Assembly (NCBI GenBank): GCA_020160755.1
Contig: JAIUPN010000005.1
Span: forward strand, 186,001 to 250,000
DNA length: 64,000 bases
Direction of reading: 5' to 3'
Origin: Pseudomonadota bacterium
Lineage (GTDB): Bacteria; Pseudomonadota; Alphaproteobacteria; Sphingomonadales; Sphingomonadaceae
Part shown: piece after piece, positions 1-6,908 of the stretch
Numbering within the stretch: position 1 is the stretch's first letter
How the letters are laid out: each line of letters begins with the position of its first letter
Made by a program: the position numbers and the translations under genes
Notes under the pieces: generated by a model
Told to the model about the DNA's origin: nothing
Database searches by the model: none
The model's input: only the letters and a program-made list of their open reading frames with translations

Positions 1-2147
1 AACGCCGCGGTCTCCAGCCCGTCGACCGAAACGCGAACGCTGGCCTCGACCGGCAGCCGGATGCGCCGCACCTGTTCGGCCTCGCCCGCGCCATAGCGCT
101 TCACCAGCGCGAACTGCCGCCGTACCCCGTCGCCGACCCCGAGCATCTGGTCACCCGCCGTCGGCAGCCTGCCATTCGCCGCCGAGCTGCTGTCGAACGG
201 GTCGCGAAAACGGAACGCCCGCGCAGCGCCGCGCCGGGCGCGGAAAAAGTCGGCGAGCAGCCGCACATCGGCCTCCGACCTTATTCCCGGCCCCGCATCG
301 TAACGCATCCGCGCCTCCACCCATTCGCTCGCGCGCTGCTCATGCCCCGACGGCGAGCTCACGATCTGCGTCGAAAATTCGGTCGCGACCATCGCTTCGC
401 GCCCGATCGCCAGCGGGAAATCCACCGCATCGAAAGCCTGCACCGCATCCTCCCCGTCAAATGTCACAAAGCCGTCGCGCGCCACCTGCGGCAGCGCCCA
501 GACAAAGGTCTGCGCTACCCCCGCGCGCCGCGCGCCATCGGCGGCATCGGCGATCGCCGCCCACTGCGCACGATCTTCTGCCCGCAGCACGAACCCCGAA
601 AAATAATGCTGTTCGTCAATCGGATAGCCGAGCTGCAGCACCATCGCCGCACGCGCACCCGCCGTCTCCGCCCCGCGCCCGCCGGTGACCCAATCATAAT
701 CCTCGAGCTGCAGCACATCGAACGCCGGCGCCGCCCAGCCGGGCGGCACATTGGCGCGCCGCACCGCGGGCGCCGCGGGGTCGAGCACCGTCGGCAGATA
801 GACCAGCAAATGGCTCACCAGCCCGTCCGCTTCGTCGCGCGCCGCTGCAACCAGCGCCGCGGTCGACGTCGCCAGCAACGCCCCCAAGGCATCGAGCATC
901 GCCAGCTGCGGCGCATCGAGCGTCCCGCGCACGTCGGGAATCGCAACGCTCGCTGACTCTAACGCGGCGGTCGTCGCGGCATCATAGGCGCAGATCCAAC
1001 CTTCGCCCGCGATCCACCACCACGGCTCGCCGACCTGAAACTTTGGCGCCAGCCCCGCTGTCACACCGATCGCGACAAACGCCCGCGCGACGAGTTGCAG
1101 ATATCCCATCGCCGCCGCATTCGCAGGCGATAGCAGGGTCGACGGCGGCTTCCACCCCGTCAGCGCGGGTGCTCCGTGCGCATCGCGCTGCTTCCAGTCA
1201 GCCGGGCAATAGGCGTCGAACAATTCGTAGGACAGCGACCAGATCAGCCCCAGACCCGCCGCGCGGCACGCCGCCGCAAGCCCCGCGTGCCACACCGCGC
1301 ACGGCACATTGAGCGCCCCGCCCGCAACGCTCGCACGAAAGCCGCCCCCCGCCGCCTCGAGCCGCATATAATGGCTCATCCCGACATAATGGACGACATC
1401 GCCGCGATAGCCGAGCTGCACGATCTGACGCGCCAGCCGTGCCGGGGTCAGGTGATAGCTGTCGTCATAGCCGCTCGCGATACCCGGGCCCCCTTTGGCC
1501 GGGTCCAATTCGGGCATCACCACGTCGCCGATTGCCAGCACCGACCCGGATCCCGATGCGGCGATCGCGCTCATCTCGGCCCAGCCCGCCACCGGCGCCC
1601 CCAGCACAGCTTCGCCGCCATCATAGGCTGGCGGCACCAGCGAAATGAACATCCGGTCGATATCGCCCGCCCACACGCGGTCGGCCTCGCCGGGCAACAG
1701 GAAGCCGCCGTCGAGCGCATCGAAATCGAGGCGAACGAGAGCATCCTCGCCCGTCCCCTCGGCATAATTCCACAATCGCACATACCAGGCGCGCGGGTCT
1801 CCCGCCGCATCGCGCCCCTCGATCGTCAAGGTCGGCCCGTGCAGCGCGTCGAGCGGCTTCACGCCGCCCGACCGCCAGCGGAAGCTCAGCTGCGTGTGCC
1901 GGAAATCGCGTTTGGTCTCATAGGCCAGCAAGGGGTGGTCCCAGCGATCCTCAGCCTCCCAGATCAGCCCCGCCAGATCCTGCTTGCGATAGAAGACCGC
2001 CTCGACGCGCAGCGCCCCGGGCGTATCGCTCGTCACGCTCGCGATCATCGGCCGCGCGAAATCGACCGTCCAGAAGCGCGGGTCGAACCGCTTCAGCCAG
2101 CCTTTCCGATGATGCGGTTCGGCGGCCGCCACCAGCGCCCACCCCAT
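1..2147 (-). CDS. GTA distal tail protein (gp12, DUF2460) with long N-terminal extension, 3' end outside window
   Basis: The reading frame is open from the ATG at 2147 to the window edge, at least 715 codons. The ATG shares its A with the TGA of the tape-measure gene (TGATG). The last ~130 visible residues, from about residue 585, look like DUF2460/TIGR02217 (GTA gp12 distal tail protein): a SGHEQRASEW stretch, then RRGAARAFRFRDPFD, then GDGVRRQFALVKRYG. A normal gp12 is only about 210 residues. The ~580 residues before it contain stretches such as GYRGDVVHYVGMSHYMRLEA and PKFQVGEPWWW, which look like a TIM-barrel glycosidase-type fold; that is inference. Such extended proteins may be labelled non-contractile tail sheath in databases, which I cannot verify. 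The role is most likely baseplate or tail-tip assembly. The gp13-gp15 genes would lie to the left. Confidence 0.8.
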   Translation of the reverse strand, partial: MGWALVAAAEPHHRKGWLKRFDPRFWTVDFARPMIASVTSDTPGALRVEAVFYRKQDLAGLIWEAEDRWDHPLLAYETKRDFRHTQLSFRWRSGGVKPLDALHGPTLTIEGRDAAGDPRAWYVRLWNYAEGTGEDALVRLDFDALDGGFLLPGEADRVWAGDIDRMFISLVPPAYDGGEAVLGAPVAGWAEMSAIAASGSGSVLAIGDVVMPELDPAKGGPGIASGYDDSYHLTPARLARQIVQLGYRGDVVHYVGMSHYMRLEAAGGGFRASVAGGALNVPCAVWHAGLAAACRAAGLGLIWSLSYELFDAYCPADWKQRDAHGAPALTGWKPPSTLLSPANAAAMGYLQLVARAFVAIGVTAGLAPKFQVGEPWWWIAGEGWICAYDAATTAALESASVAIPDVRGTLDAPQLAMLDALGALLATSTAALVAAARDEADGLVSHLLVYLPTVLDPAAPAVRRANVPPGWAAPAFDVLQLEDYDWVTGGRGAETAGARAAMVLQLGYPIDEQHYFSGFVLRAEDRAQWAAIADAADGARRAGVAQTFVWALPQVARDGFVTFDGEDAVQAFDAVDFPLAIGREAMVATEFSTQIVSSPSGHEQRASEWVEARMRYDAGPGIRSEADVRLLADFFRARRGAARAFRFRDPFDSSSAANGRLPTAGDQMLGVGDGVRRQFALVKRYGAGEAEQVRRIRLPVEASVRVSVDGLETAA

Positions 2148-2731
2148 CAATCTTCTCCACTCGTCACAGCGCGCCGCACCGCGCGCGCCAGCTGCCGCCC
2201 GGTTTGCGCCAGCCGCTGCGGCTCGCTTCCCGCGTCGCCGCGCACATTCACCGTGATCGCGATATTGCGCGCCGCGCTGCCCGCCGCCTCGACCCGCCCG
2301 CTCGCCGTCGGCACGAACAATTCGGGCCCGCGCTCGCCGACCCGATAGGCGCGCCCGGCGCTCACCGGCCCGCCGGTCGCGCGCCCCGGCGCGCCGAACA
2401 GCGCCATCGCGATCGACGTGCCGAGCGACAGCAACCCGCCGGCGCCGCCGCCCGATCCGCCACCGCCGCCCATCGCCGCGTTGATGCCGCCCGAAATCGC
2501 CGCGCGCGCGATGTCGTTCATCACCGACAGCGCGAGCCGCTTCAGATCCTCGAATCCCACTTTGCCGCTGACGATCGCGCGCGACAACGCGCGCTCGATC
2601 GCGCGCCCGGCGTCCTCGGCGCCTGCCACCAATGGCCCGCCCAGCTCGGCGCGCAGCGTCGCAATGTCGCGCCGGAAGGCGCCGGTATCGGCGCGCACCG
2701 CCACGACCATCTCGTCGATCTCGTCAGCCAT
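2147..2731 (-). CDS. GTA tail tape measure protein (gp11)
   Basis: This 194-residue protein sits where the tape measure gene gp11 lies in GTA clusters, between the tail chaperones and gp12. The N-terminus is helical (IDEMVVAVRADTGAFRRDIA). A Gly/Ala-rich hydrophobic middle includes GGGGGSGGGAGGLLSLG, and the C-terminal part carries GERGPELFVPTASGRV, a motif common in short phage tape measures. The small size fits the short tail of a GTA particle. It overlaps the upstream chaperone gene by 8 bp and its stop overlaps the next ATG, so it is translationally coupled on both sides. Tape measures set tail length and line the DNA channel. Confidence 0.87.
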   Translation of the reverse strand: MADEIDEMVVAVRADTGAFRRDIATLRAELGGPLVAGAEDAGRAIERALSRAIVSGKVGFEDLKRLALSVMNDIARAAISGGINAAMGGGGGSGGGAGGLLSLGTSIAMALFGAPGRATGGPVSAGRAYRVGERGPELFVPTASGRVEAAGSAARNIAITVNVRGDAGSEPQRLAQTGRQLARAVRRAVTSGED

Positions 2732-2927
2732 CGGGAAATCTCTCCATCATCGCAGCGAGCGCCGTGCCGTCGACCGGCGTGTCTCCGTCGGCCTCGACCC
2801 AGCCAGCCAGCACCGCGCGCACATCGGCGGGGGTCGCGGCCCAGAAGTCGTCGGGCCGCCACCCGGCGACGCGCGCCATCACGCCGGCCAGCGCAATCGC
2901 TGCCCGGCCCAGCCCGCCGTCCGCCAT
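2724..2927 (-). CDS. Small phage tail assembly chaperone (DUF2376 type)
   Basis: This is a 67-residue protein of the small tail assembly chaperone type found next to gp10 in GTA clusters. The visible signature is GRAAIALAGVMARVAGWRPDDFWAAT, split here by the Trp-Arg-Pro-Asp-Asp-Phe-Trp core, followed by a short acidic helix and a Met-Met-Glu-Arg-Phe end. It starts 1 nt after the gp10 stop and overlaps the tape measure gene by 8 bp, the usual arrangement for a chaperone that coats the tape measure before the tail tube assembles. It is too small to carry independent catalytic motifs, so the call rests on position and that core. Confidence 0.75.
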   Translation of the reverse strand: MADGGLGRAAIALAGVMARVAGWRPDDFWAATPADVRAVLAGWVEADGDTPVDGTALAAMMERFPDG

Positions 2928-2928
2928 C

Positions 2929-3240
2929 TCACCGCCCCTGCAATATCTGCCCCAGCAGCGCGCGCAGCGCCGGGGTCACCGCCGCAAGCCCCTGCTCGAC
3001 GACCGCATCGCCGACCGCCTCGCGCGTGAGCGTCTCGGGCCGCTCCTTTACGCAGTGCCAGAACAGGCTGGCCAGTTCGCCGAGCGCCAGCCGCGCATCG
3101 GCGGCGCGCTCGACCAGTGCGAACAGCGGCCCCAGTTCGACTTCGGCCGCGACCAGCGCGGCAAAGCTCGGACGCAGTACCAGCACGCGCCCGCCGACGA
3201 GCAGTTCCGCCTCGCCGCGCAGCGCATTCGCGGCGCTCAC
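2929..3240 (-). CDS. GTA gp10-type tail assembly chaperone
   Basis: This 103-residue protein begins at a GTG at 3240 that overlaps the tail tube stop codon (GTGA). The N-terminus, NALRGEAELLVGGRVLVLRP, is typical of the GTA gp10 family: a small beta hairpin that describes a gene product acting on the tail tube, then a helical part with FWHC. Family members act as tail assembly chaperones. Its place between gp9 and the small chaperone is the usual GTA order. I see no catalytic motif and no membrane segment. Confidence 0.8.
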   Translation of the reverse strand: MSAANALRGEAELLVGGRVLVLRPSFAALVAAEVELGPLFALVERAADARLALGELASLFWHCVKERPETLTREAVGDAVVEQGLAAVTPALRALLGQILQGR

Positions 3241-3644
3241 AGGCTCACCACCGCGCCGCTCGATTCGAGGTTCAGCGTGTAATTGCGCTCGCCATTATAA
3301 TCGCCGGCATAGTCGAGCCGCGTGACGAGGAAGCGCCCGCGCATCCGCTCGCCACTTTCAAAGCTCAGCTCATAATCGTCGAGGACCCCCGACAACGCCG
3401 CCCCGCGCAGCCGCACCTCGGCGTCCGACCCGGTAAAGATACCCGCCGCGCTCACCGAAACCGACCGCACCCCGGCCCCCGACAACAGTTCGCGCCAGCC
3501 GCCCGAATCCTTGGTTGTGACGTTCACTGCCTCGCCGTTCACCGACATCTGCGTGGTGCGCAGGCCCGCGACGGTCCGGTACGCGGGCGGCACGTCTCCA
3601 TTGCCGATCTTCAGCAGAAAATCGCTCCCATTTTCAATCGCCAT
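3237..3644 (-). CDS. GTA major tail tube protein (gp9, TP901-1 family)
   Basis: The 135-residue length matches the phage TP901-1/GTA gp9 tail tube family. Family-like stretches are ENGSDFLLKIGNG near the N-terminus, the middle VNVTTKDSGGWRELLSGAG, and a beta-rich C-terminus with YELSFESGERMRGRFLVT. A GAGGAGATTAG ribosome binding site precedes the ATG. This is the first tail gene and lies downstream of an oppositely oriented gene that separates it from the head genes. It therefore either relies on read-through across that insertion or has its own promoter in 3645-3693, which I cannot settle. Confidence 0.88.
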   Translation of the reverse strand: MAIENGSDFLLKIGNGDVPPAYRTVAGLRTTQMSVNGEAVNVTTKDSGGWRELLSGAGVRSVSVSAAGIFTGSDAEVRLRGAALSGVLDDYELSFESGERMRGRFLVTRLDYAGDYNGERNYTLNLESSGAVVSL

Positions 3645-3693
3645 CGTCTAATCTCCTCGGGTAAAAAATCATCCGCTAACGGGGAGTCGCAGG

Positions 3694-4029
3694 ATGCTGA
3701 TCACGACAATAGTTTTGGCCCTCATGGTGCAGTCGCCCTCGGCGACGGTCGACACGACGCGCGCCGCCTTCACCAAGTGCCTGCGCACCGACATGAAGAA
3801 GGCGCTCGAGGCCAAGATGGAAGAGGCCGAATATGAGATGACGGTGAAGGCGAACTGCTCGACCGAACGCGAAGCCTTCCGCAAGGCGGTGATCGCGCTG
3901 GGCCGCTCGGGCGGCGATTCCGAAAAGGTCGCATCCGAAGACGCCGAGATGCAGATCGACGATTACCACGCCAATTTCACCGACAAGTTCAAGGACTATA
4001 AATCGACCAACACGCTGCCGGGCGACTGA
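3694..4029 (+). CDS. Small secreted protein of unknown function inside the GTA operon
   Basis: This 111-residue protein is encoded on the strand opposite to every GTA gene around it. Residues 1-17 (MLITTIVLALMVQSPSA) look like a signal peptide. The mature part is helical and charged, with two cysteines (in FTKCLRTD and KANCSTER) that could form a disulfide, and it is Lys/Glu/Asp-rich unlike the Ala/Arg-rich GTA proteins. A GGGGAG site lies 9 nt before the ATG and a UUCG-loop hairpin follows the stop, so it looks like a self-contained transcription unit. I do not recognise the family. A role in the GTA, for example in release or immunity, is only a thought suggested by position. Confidence 0.7.
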   Translation: MLITTIVLALMVQSPSATVDTTRAAFTKCLRTDMKKALEAKMEEAEYEMTVKANCSTEREAFRKAVIALGRSGGDSEKVASEDAEMQIDDYHANFTDKFKDYKSTNTLPGD

Positions 4030-4039
4030 TCGCTCCGGC

Positions 4040-4063
4040 GCCCCTTCCCTTCGGGGGAGGGGC
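4040..4063 (+). terminator. UUCG-tetraloop hairpin after the secreted-protein gene
   Basis: A 10-bp stem (GCCCCTTCCC pairing with GGGGAGGGGC, one T-G pair) is closed on a C(TTCG)G tetraloop and followed by only three T residues on the + strand. It starts 11 nt after the stop of the + gene and ends just before the stop of the tail terminator gene on the other strand. Termination of the + transcript is likely; an effect on the - strand operon is uncertain. Confidence 0.6.
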
Positions 4064-4065
4064 TT

Positions 4066-4458
4066 TCACGCGGCGAGGCACCGGCACCGCACGATCATCT
4101 CATGCCGCCAGCCGCCATCGCGAACCAAGGTGAAGCGCGTCCGTATCGTCCGCGCCCCGACCACCGACCAGGCGCCGGCCGGGCCGCGCATGGCCGTAAC
4201 CACGGCCTCGATCCGCGCCGCGGCCGCGTCATCGCCCGCTCCGCCGACGCCAACCAGCGCCAGCGTCAGCCGGACCTCGCGCCCGGCGCGATCCTTGGCG
4301 CCCCAGTCGCTGCCCTCCGCCGCGCCGACCGTGACATAGGGTGCGCTGGCGCGCGGCGGCGTGCCGTCGAATATCCCGTGAACCATGCCCGTCAGCGCAT
4401 CGTCGCGCGCGAGCAGGTCCAGCGCCCGCGCGCGCAGCGCGCCCTCGGCACTCGTCAT
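4066..4458 (-). CDS. GTA tail terminator (gp8, DUF3168)
   Basis: The ATG at 4458 overlaps the gp6 stop (ATGA) and gives a 130-residue protein, a normal DUF3168 length. Family-like features are the N-terminal helix ALRARALDLLARDDAL, then IFDGTPPRASAPYVTVG, the DWGAKDRAGREVRLTLAL strand pair and the C-terminal RHEMIVRCRCLA. DUF3168/gp8 proteins form the ring at the head-proximal end of the tail tube. In RcGTA a gp7 stopper gene lies between gp6 and gp8; here the two genes overlap and no gp7 is present. Confidence 0.85.
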   Translation of the reverse strand: MTSAEGALRARALDLLARDDALTGMVHGIFDGTPPRASAPYVTVGAAEGSDWGAKDRAGREVRLTLALVGVGGAGDDAAAARIEAVVTAMRGPAGAWSVVGARTIRTRFTLVRDGGWRHEMIVRCRCLAA

Positions 4459-5000
4459 CGTCCACCTCCCAGAGTCAGCCGTCGCCACGGCTGCCACAGC
4501 GCCGCGATCGCTGCCGGCGGAGTTGCCCCCGTGCCGTCGCGCGCGTCGTGCAAATACTGGGTCATGCGGACAATGCCCTGCCGGATCGCCTCGGGAATCG
4601 CGTTCGCGCCGTCGGCGATCCCGGCGCGATAGGCGACGCGTACCCGCACCGCGCTCCCCGGATCGTCGATCGTCACCCGCGCCGTCCCGTCGCTGCCGAT
4701 CGCTGTCCGATAGTCGCCGTCGTTCAAGGCCGCCTCGACGCCATCCGGAAACAGCAACGTCACGCCATCGACGCCCACGACCGGGCGCGCGCCGGGCTGG
4801 ACCGTGCGGCCCCGCGGCGGCAGAATCTCCTCGCCCGCGCGCACGATCAGCCATTGACCGATAAAGGCCTCACAGATGTTCGTCGCGGCGCGGACCAGCC
4901 CGGCGACGACCGCATCGTCGATCGTCGCCCCCAGCCGCAGCCAGCTTCGCGCCTCGTTCAGGCTCACCGGGGCCTCGCCCGGCATCAGACTTTCCGCCAT
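4455..5000 (-). CDS. GTA head-tail connector (gp6 adaptor)
   Basis: This 181-residue protein of the gp6-like connector/phiE125 gp8 family forms the adaptor ring under the portal. Visible signatures are VSLNEARSWLRLG near the N-terminus, ICEAFIGQWLIVR, and the C-terminal PEAIRQGIVRMTQYLHDAR. I place the start at the ATG at 5000, which shares its A with the stop of the fibre-adaptor gene and has GGAGG 8 nt upstream; a GTG at 5003 is also possible. Its stop overlaps gp8. Confidence 0.85.
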   Translation of the reverse strand: MAESLMPGEAPVSLNEARSWLRLGATIDDAVVAGLVRAATNICEAFIGQWLIVRAGEEILPPRGRTVQPGARPVVGVDGVTLLFPDGVEAALNDGDYRTAIGSDGTARVTIDDPGSAVRVRVAYRAGIADGANAIPEAIRQGIVRMTQYLHDARDGTGATPPAAIAALWQPWRRLTLGGGR

Positions 5001-5281
5001 CACCGGTCCTCCACCCGCACCGTCATCGACCGTTCGTCGATCTGTCCATCGCTCAGCGTGACCCGGTTGGTCACGCGATAGACCCGGCCGGCAACCCCGC
5101 CCGCCAGCGTCACCGTCGCCTGCCTCAGATCATACGCCGCCGCCGCCACCGCGACCCCGCCCGCTTCATCGGGGACGACCGTCCAGACGCTCGCCGTCAC
5201 GGCCTGCCCACCCGGATAGGCGGCGGCCCAGTCGAACTCGAAATCGATCCGGCTGTCCGGATCCTTCACCATCATCGTCAT
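5000..5281 (-). CDS. Phage fibre-tail adaptor-like protein
   Basis: This 93-residue protein resembles the small beta-sandwich fibre-tail adaptor proteins of tailed phages: DPDSRIDFEFDWAAAYPGGQ at the N-terminus, then a strand with SVWTVVPDEAG, then VTNRVTLSDGQIDERSMTV at the C-terminus. The aromatic-Asp-Trp start and the TNRxTxSDG..DERS end are what I recognise. The ATG at 5281 has GAAAGGA upstream; longer frames reaching 5383 lack a site and run over the preceding gene. It follows the S74 fibre gene and a 51-codon gene, so it probably helps attach that fibre. Confidence 0.68.
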   Translation of the reverse strand: MTMMVKDPDSRIDFEFDWAAAYPGGQAVTASVWTVVPDEAGGVAVAAAAYDLRQATVTLAGGVAGRVYRVTNRVTLSDGQIDERSMTVRVEDR

Positions 5282-5295
5282 GCCGGTCCTTTCGC

Positions 5296-5451
5296 TCAGG
5301 GTTTGCGCAGCGCCACGCGCCGGCGCGCTTCGCGCGGCGCGGGCACCGCGTTTTGCGGCGCGGCGGGTTCCGGCCCGCCCCATTCGCTGGCGAGGTCGCG
5401 CCGCGCGACATCGCCGATCGCGCGCGCCCCCAGCGCCGATCCGCCCATCAT
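5296..5451 (-). CDS. 51-residue protein in the GTA fibre module
   Basis: A short frame starts with ATGATG at 5451, overlapping the fibre gene stop (ATGA), and ends 14 nt before the fibre-adaptor start. The product begins MMGGSALGARAIGDVARRD and ends in a basic tail (REARRRVALRKP). It is Ala/Arg-rich with no membrane segment. Tight overlap on the upstream side and the lack of any other frame that fits the gap argue that it is translated. I do not recognise it. Confidence 0.55.
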   Translation of the reverse strand: MMGGSALGARAIGDVARRDLASEWGGPEPAAPQNAVPAPREARRRVALRKP

Positions 5452-6809
5452 GCCGCCGCCTCCAGCACAGCGATCCGCTGCTCCTGCGCCGCGATCAGGA
5501 ACAGCGCCAGCTGGTCGGGACGGATTCCGAAACGGTCGCGCGCGGCGCCCGTCGCCTCTTCGGTCCACCCGTCCCAGCAAAGAAAGGCGTATGGCGTCGC
5601 GCCGGGCATCCCGGTCGCCCCGCGCGCATCGACCAATCCTTCGTCGGCCATGATGTCCCAGACCGCCTGCGCGCGAACCCCGAAATGAAAGCGCGCGCCG
5701 CCCACGCCCTTCTCCGCGATCGCGTCCTGCCATTGATAGAAGCCCAGCTCGGCAGAAATCCGCCGTGCGGCGCGCAGTTCAGCGACGGTCACAGCACCGC
5801 GCCATGCCTTGGCGCGCGCATCCGACGTGTTGATCGTCCCCGTCGCGGCAAAGACAACCGAGGCGCGGAACGCCGCGGTGCACAGGGACAGGTTGTTGTC
5901 CGTCGCGGCGCGCAGCACGCCGCTGGCTTCCATCACCCAACGCTGGGTAAAGGTCGCGCCGTTGCGATGGCCGAAGCGAATGCGGTCGCCGTCGGCGCAA
6001 TGCAGCTCCAGCCCGTCGCCGCCGCGCCCGCCCAGTCCATAATTCTCGTTCACGCACAGAAAGGACCGGCCGCTCCCGGCGAGGATGTTGCCGTTGACCT
6101 CCAACCGCTCGCCGGGCGTGGCGGTCCCGATCCCGAGATACCCCGCAGCGGTAAGCCGCATACGCTCGATACCCCCGGTGCTCAGCCCGATGGCATCGGC
6201 CGCCGGACGCGACAGGCCGGTGTCGGGGTCGGCGGCAAAGCCGATCGCGGGCAAGGCCGCGCTCCCGTCCTGCGCGCCCAGCCGGCCGCCCAGCGTATGG
6301 ACGCCGGCGGCGTCGCGAAACGCAATCGACGACAGCGGGATGTTCACCCATCCGCTGCCGCGCTGCACGGTCACCAGATCGCCCGCCGCGCCCGTCGCCG
6401 CATCGCCGTGCGTCGTCGACAGCGGCTGCTTGCCGGCCACCGCGGTGCCGAGCGCGGCGATATCCGCATCGAGCCCGCTTCCGATCGCATCGATCGCGCC
6501 GAACCACGCGGCGCCGACGGTCAGCGCGATCGTCTTCAGCCCCGGCGAAAAATCGACGCGCGCGCCGCCGTTCGACGACGCCGAAACGCTTTCGCGGACC
6601 AGCCGTCCCAGCGGATCGGTCCGGCCCTCGCCAACCTCCCACTGATCGGGATGCGCGATACCTGCGACCGCGTAATGAAAGGCCGTATCGGGCGGCACGG
6701 CCCCGGCAAAGCGGCGATGGCCCGGTACCGCGCCCGTGGGCGTCAGCGGTCCGGTCCCGCCATCCTGGCACAGCTCGCGCACCAGATCGGCGAAAAAGGG
6801 GGTCGGCAT
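5448..6809 (-). CDS. Fibre protein with C-terminal S74 intramolecular chaperone
   Basis: This 453-residue protein has the layout of a phage tail or head fibre. The N-terminal domain carries WEVGEGRTDPLGRLVRESV and a SSNGGARVDFSPG turn. The middle holds fibre-shaft repeats (GIERMRLTAAGYLGIG, ATPGERLEVNGNIL). The C-terminal domain resembles Peptidase_S74: TSDARAK supplies the expected Ser-Asp self-cleavage pair, followed by ELGFYQWQDAIAEKG and FHFGVRAQAVWDIM. Such chaperones trimerise the fibre and then cut themselves off. It sits between capsid and connector genes, not among tail genes, so it may be a capsid-attached spike for host binding, like the head spikes known in Rhodobacter GTA; that is inference. 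It lies just beyond a terminator hairpin, so expression may be set below that of the capsid. Confidence 0.83.
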   Translation of the reverse strand: MPTPFFADLVRELCQDGGTGPLTPTGAVPGHRRFAGAVPPDTAFHYAVAGIAHPDQWEVGEGRTDPLGRLVRESVSASSNGGARVDFSPGLKTIALTVGAAWFGAIDAIGSGLDADIAALGTAVAGKQPLSTTHGDAATGAAGDLVTVQRGSGWVNIPLSSIAFRDAAGVHTLGGRLGAQDGSAALPAIGFAADPDTGLSRPAADAIGLSTGGIERMRLTAAGYLGIGTATPGERLEVNGNILAGSGRSFLCVNENYGLGGRGGDGLELHCADGDRIRFGHRNGATFTQRWVMEASGVLRAATDNNLSLCTAAFRASVVFAATGTINTSDARAKAWRGAVTVAELRAARRISAELGFYQWQDAIAEKGVGGARFHFGVRAQAVWDIMADEGLVDARGATGMPGATPYAFLCWDGWTEEATGAARDRFGIRPDQLALFLIAAQEQRIAVLEAAA

Positions 6810-6838
6810 GGCGGGGCCATCCTTCTCTTGCTGTCAGG

Positions 6839-6889
6839 AAAAATTGGCGCCCGGCCCCACCCGAAAGGGAAAGAGCGTGGCCGGGCGCC
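6839..6889 (-). terminator. Intrinsic terminator after the GTA capsid gene
   Basis: On the - strand an 11-bp perfect GC stem (GGCGCCCGGCC, 6889-6879, with GGCCGGGCGCC, 6856-6846) has a 22-nt loop and is followed by AATTTTT (6845-6839). It lies 20 bp past the capsid stop and 30 bp before the fibre gene start. This is the best rho-independent terminator in the window. Partial read-through would lower downstream head-tail genes relative to capsid. Confidence 0.8.
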
Positions 6890-6908
6890 CGTCGCGCACC
6901 AGCTCTAT

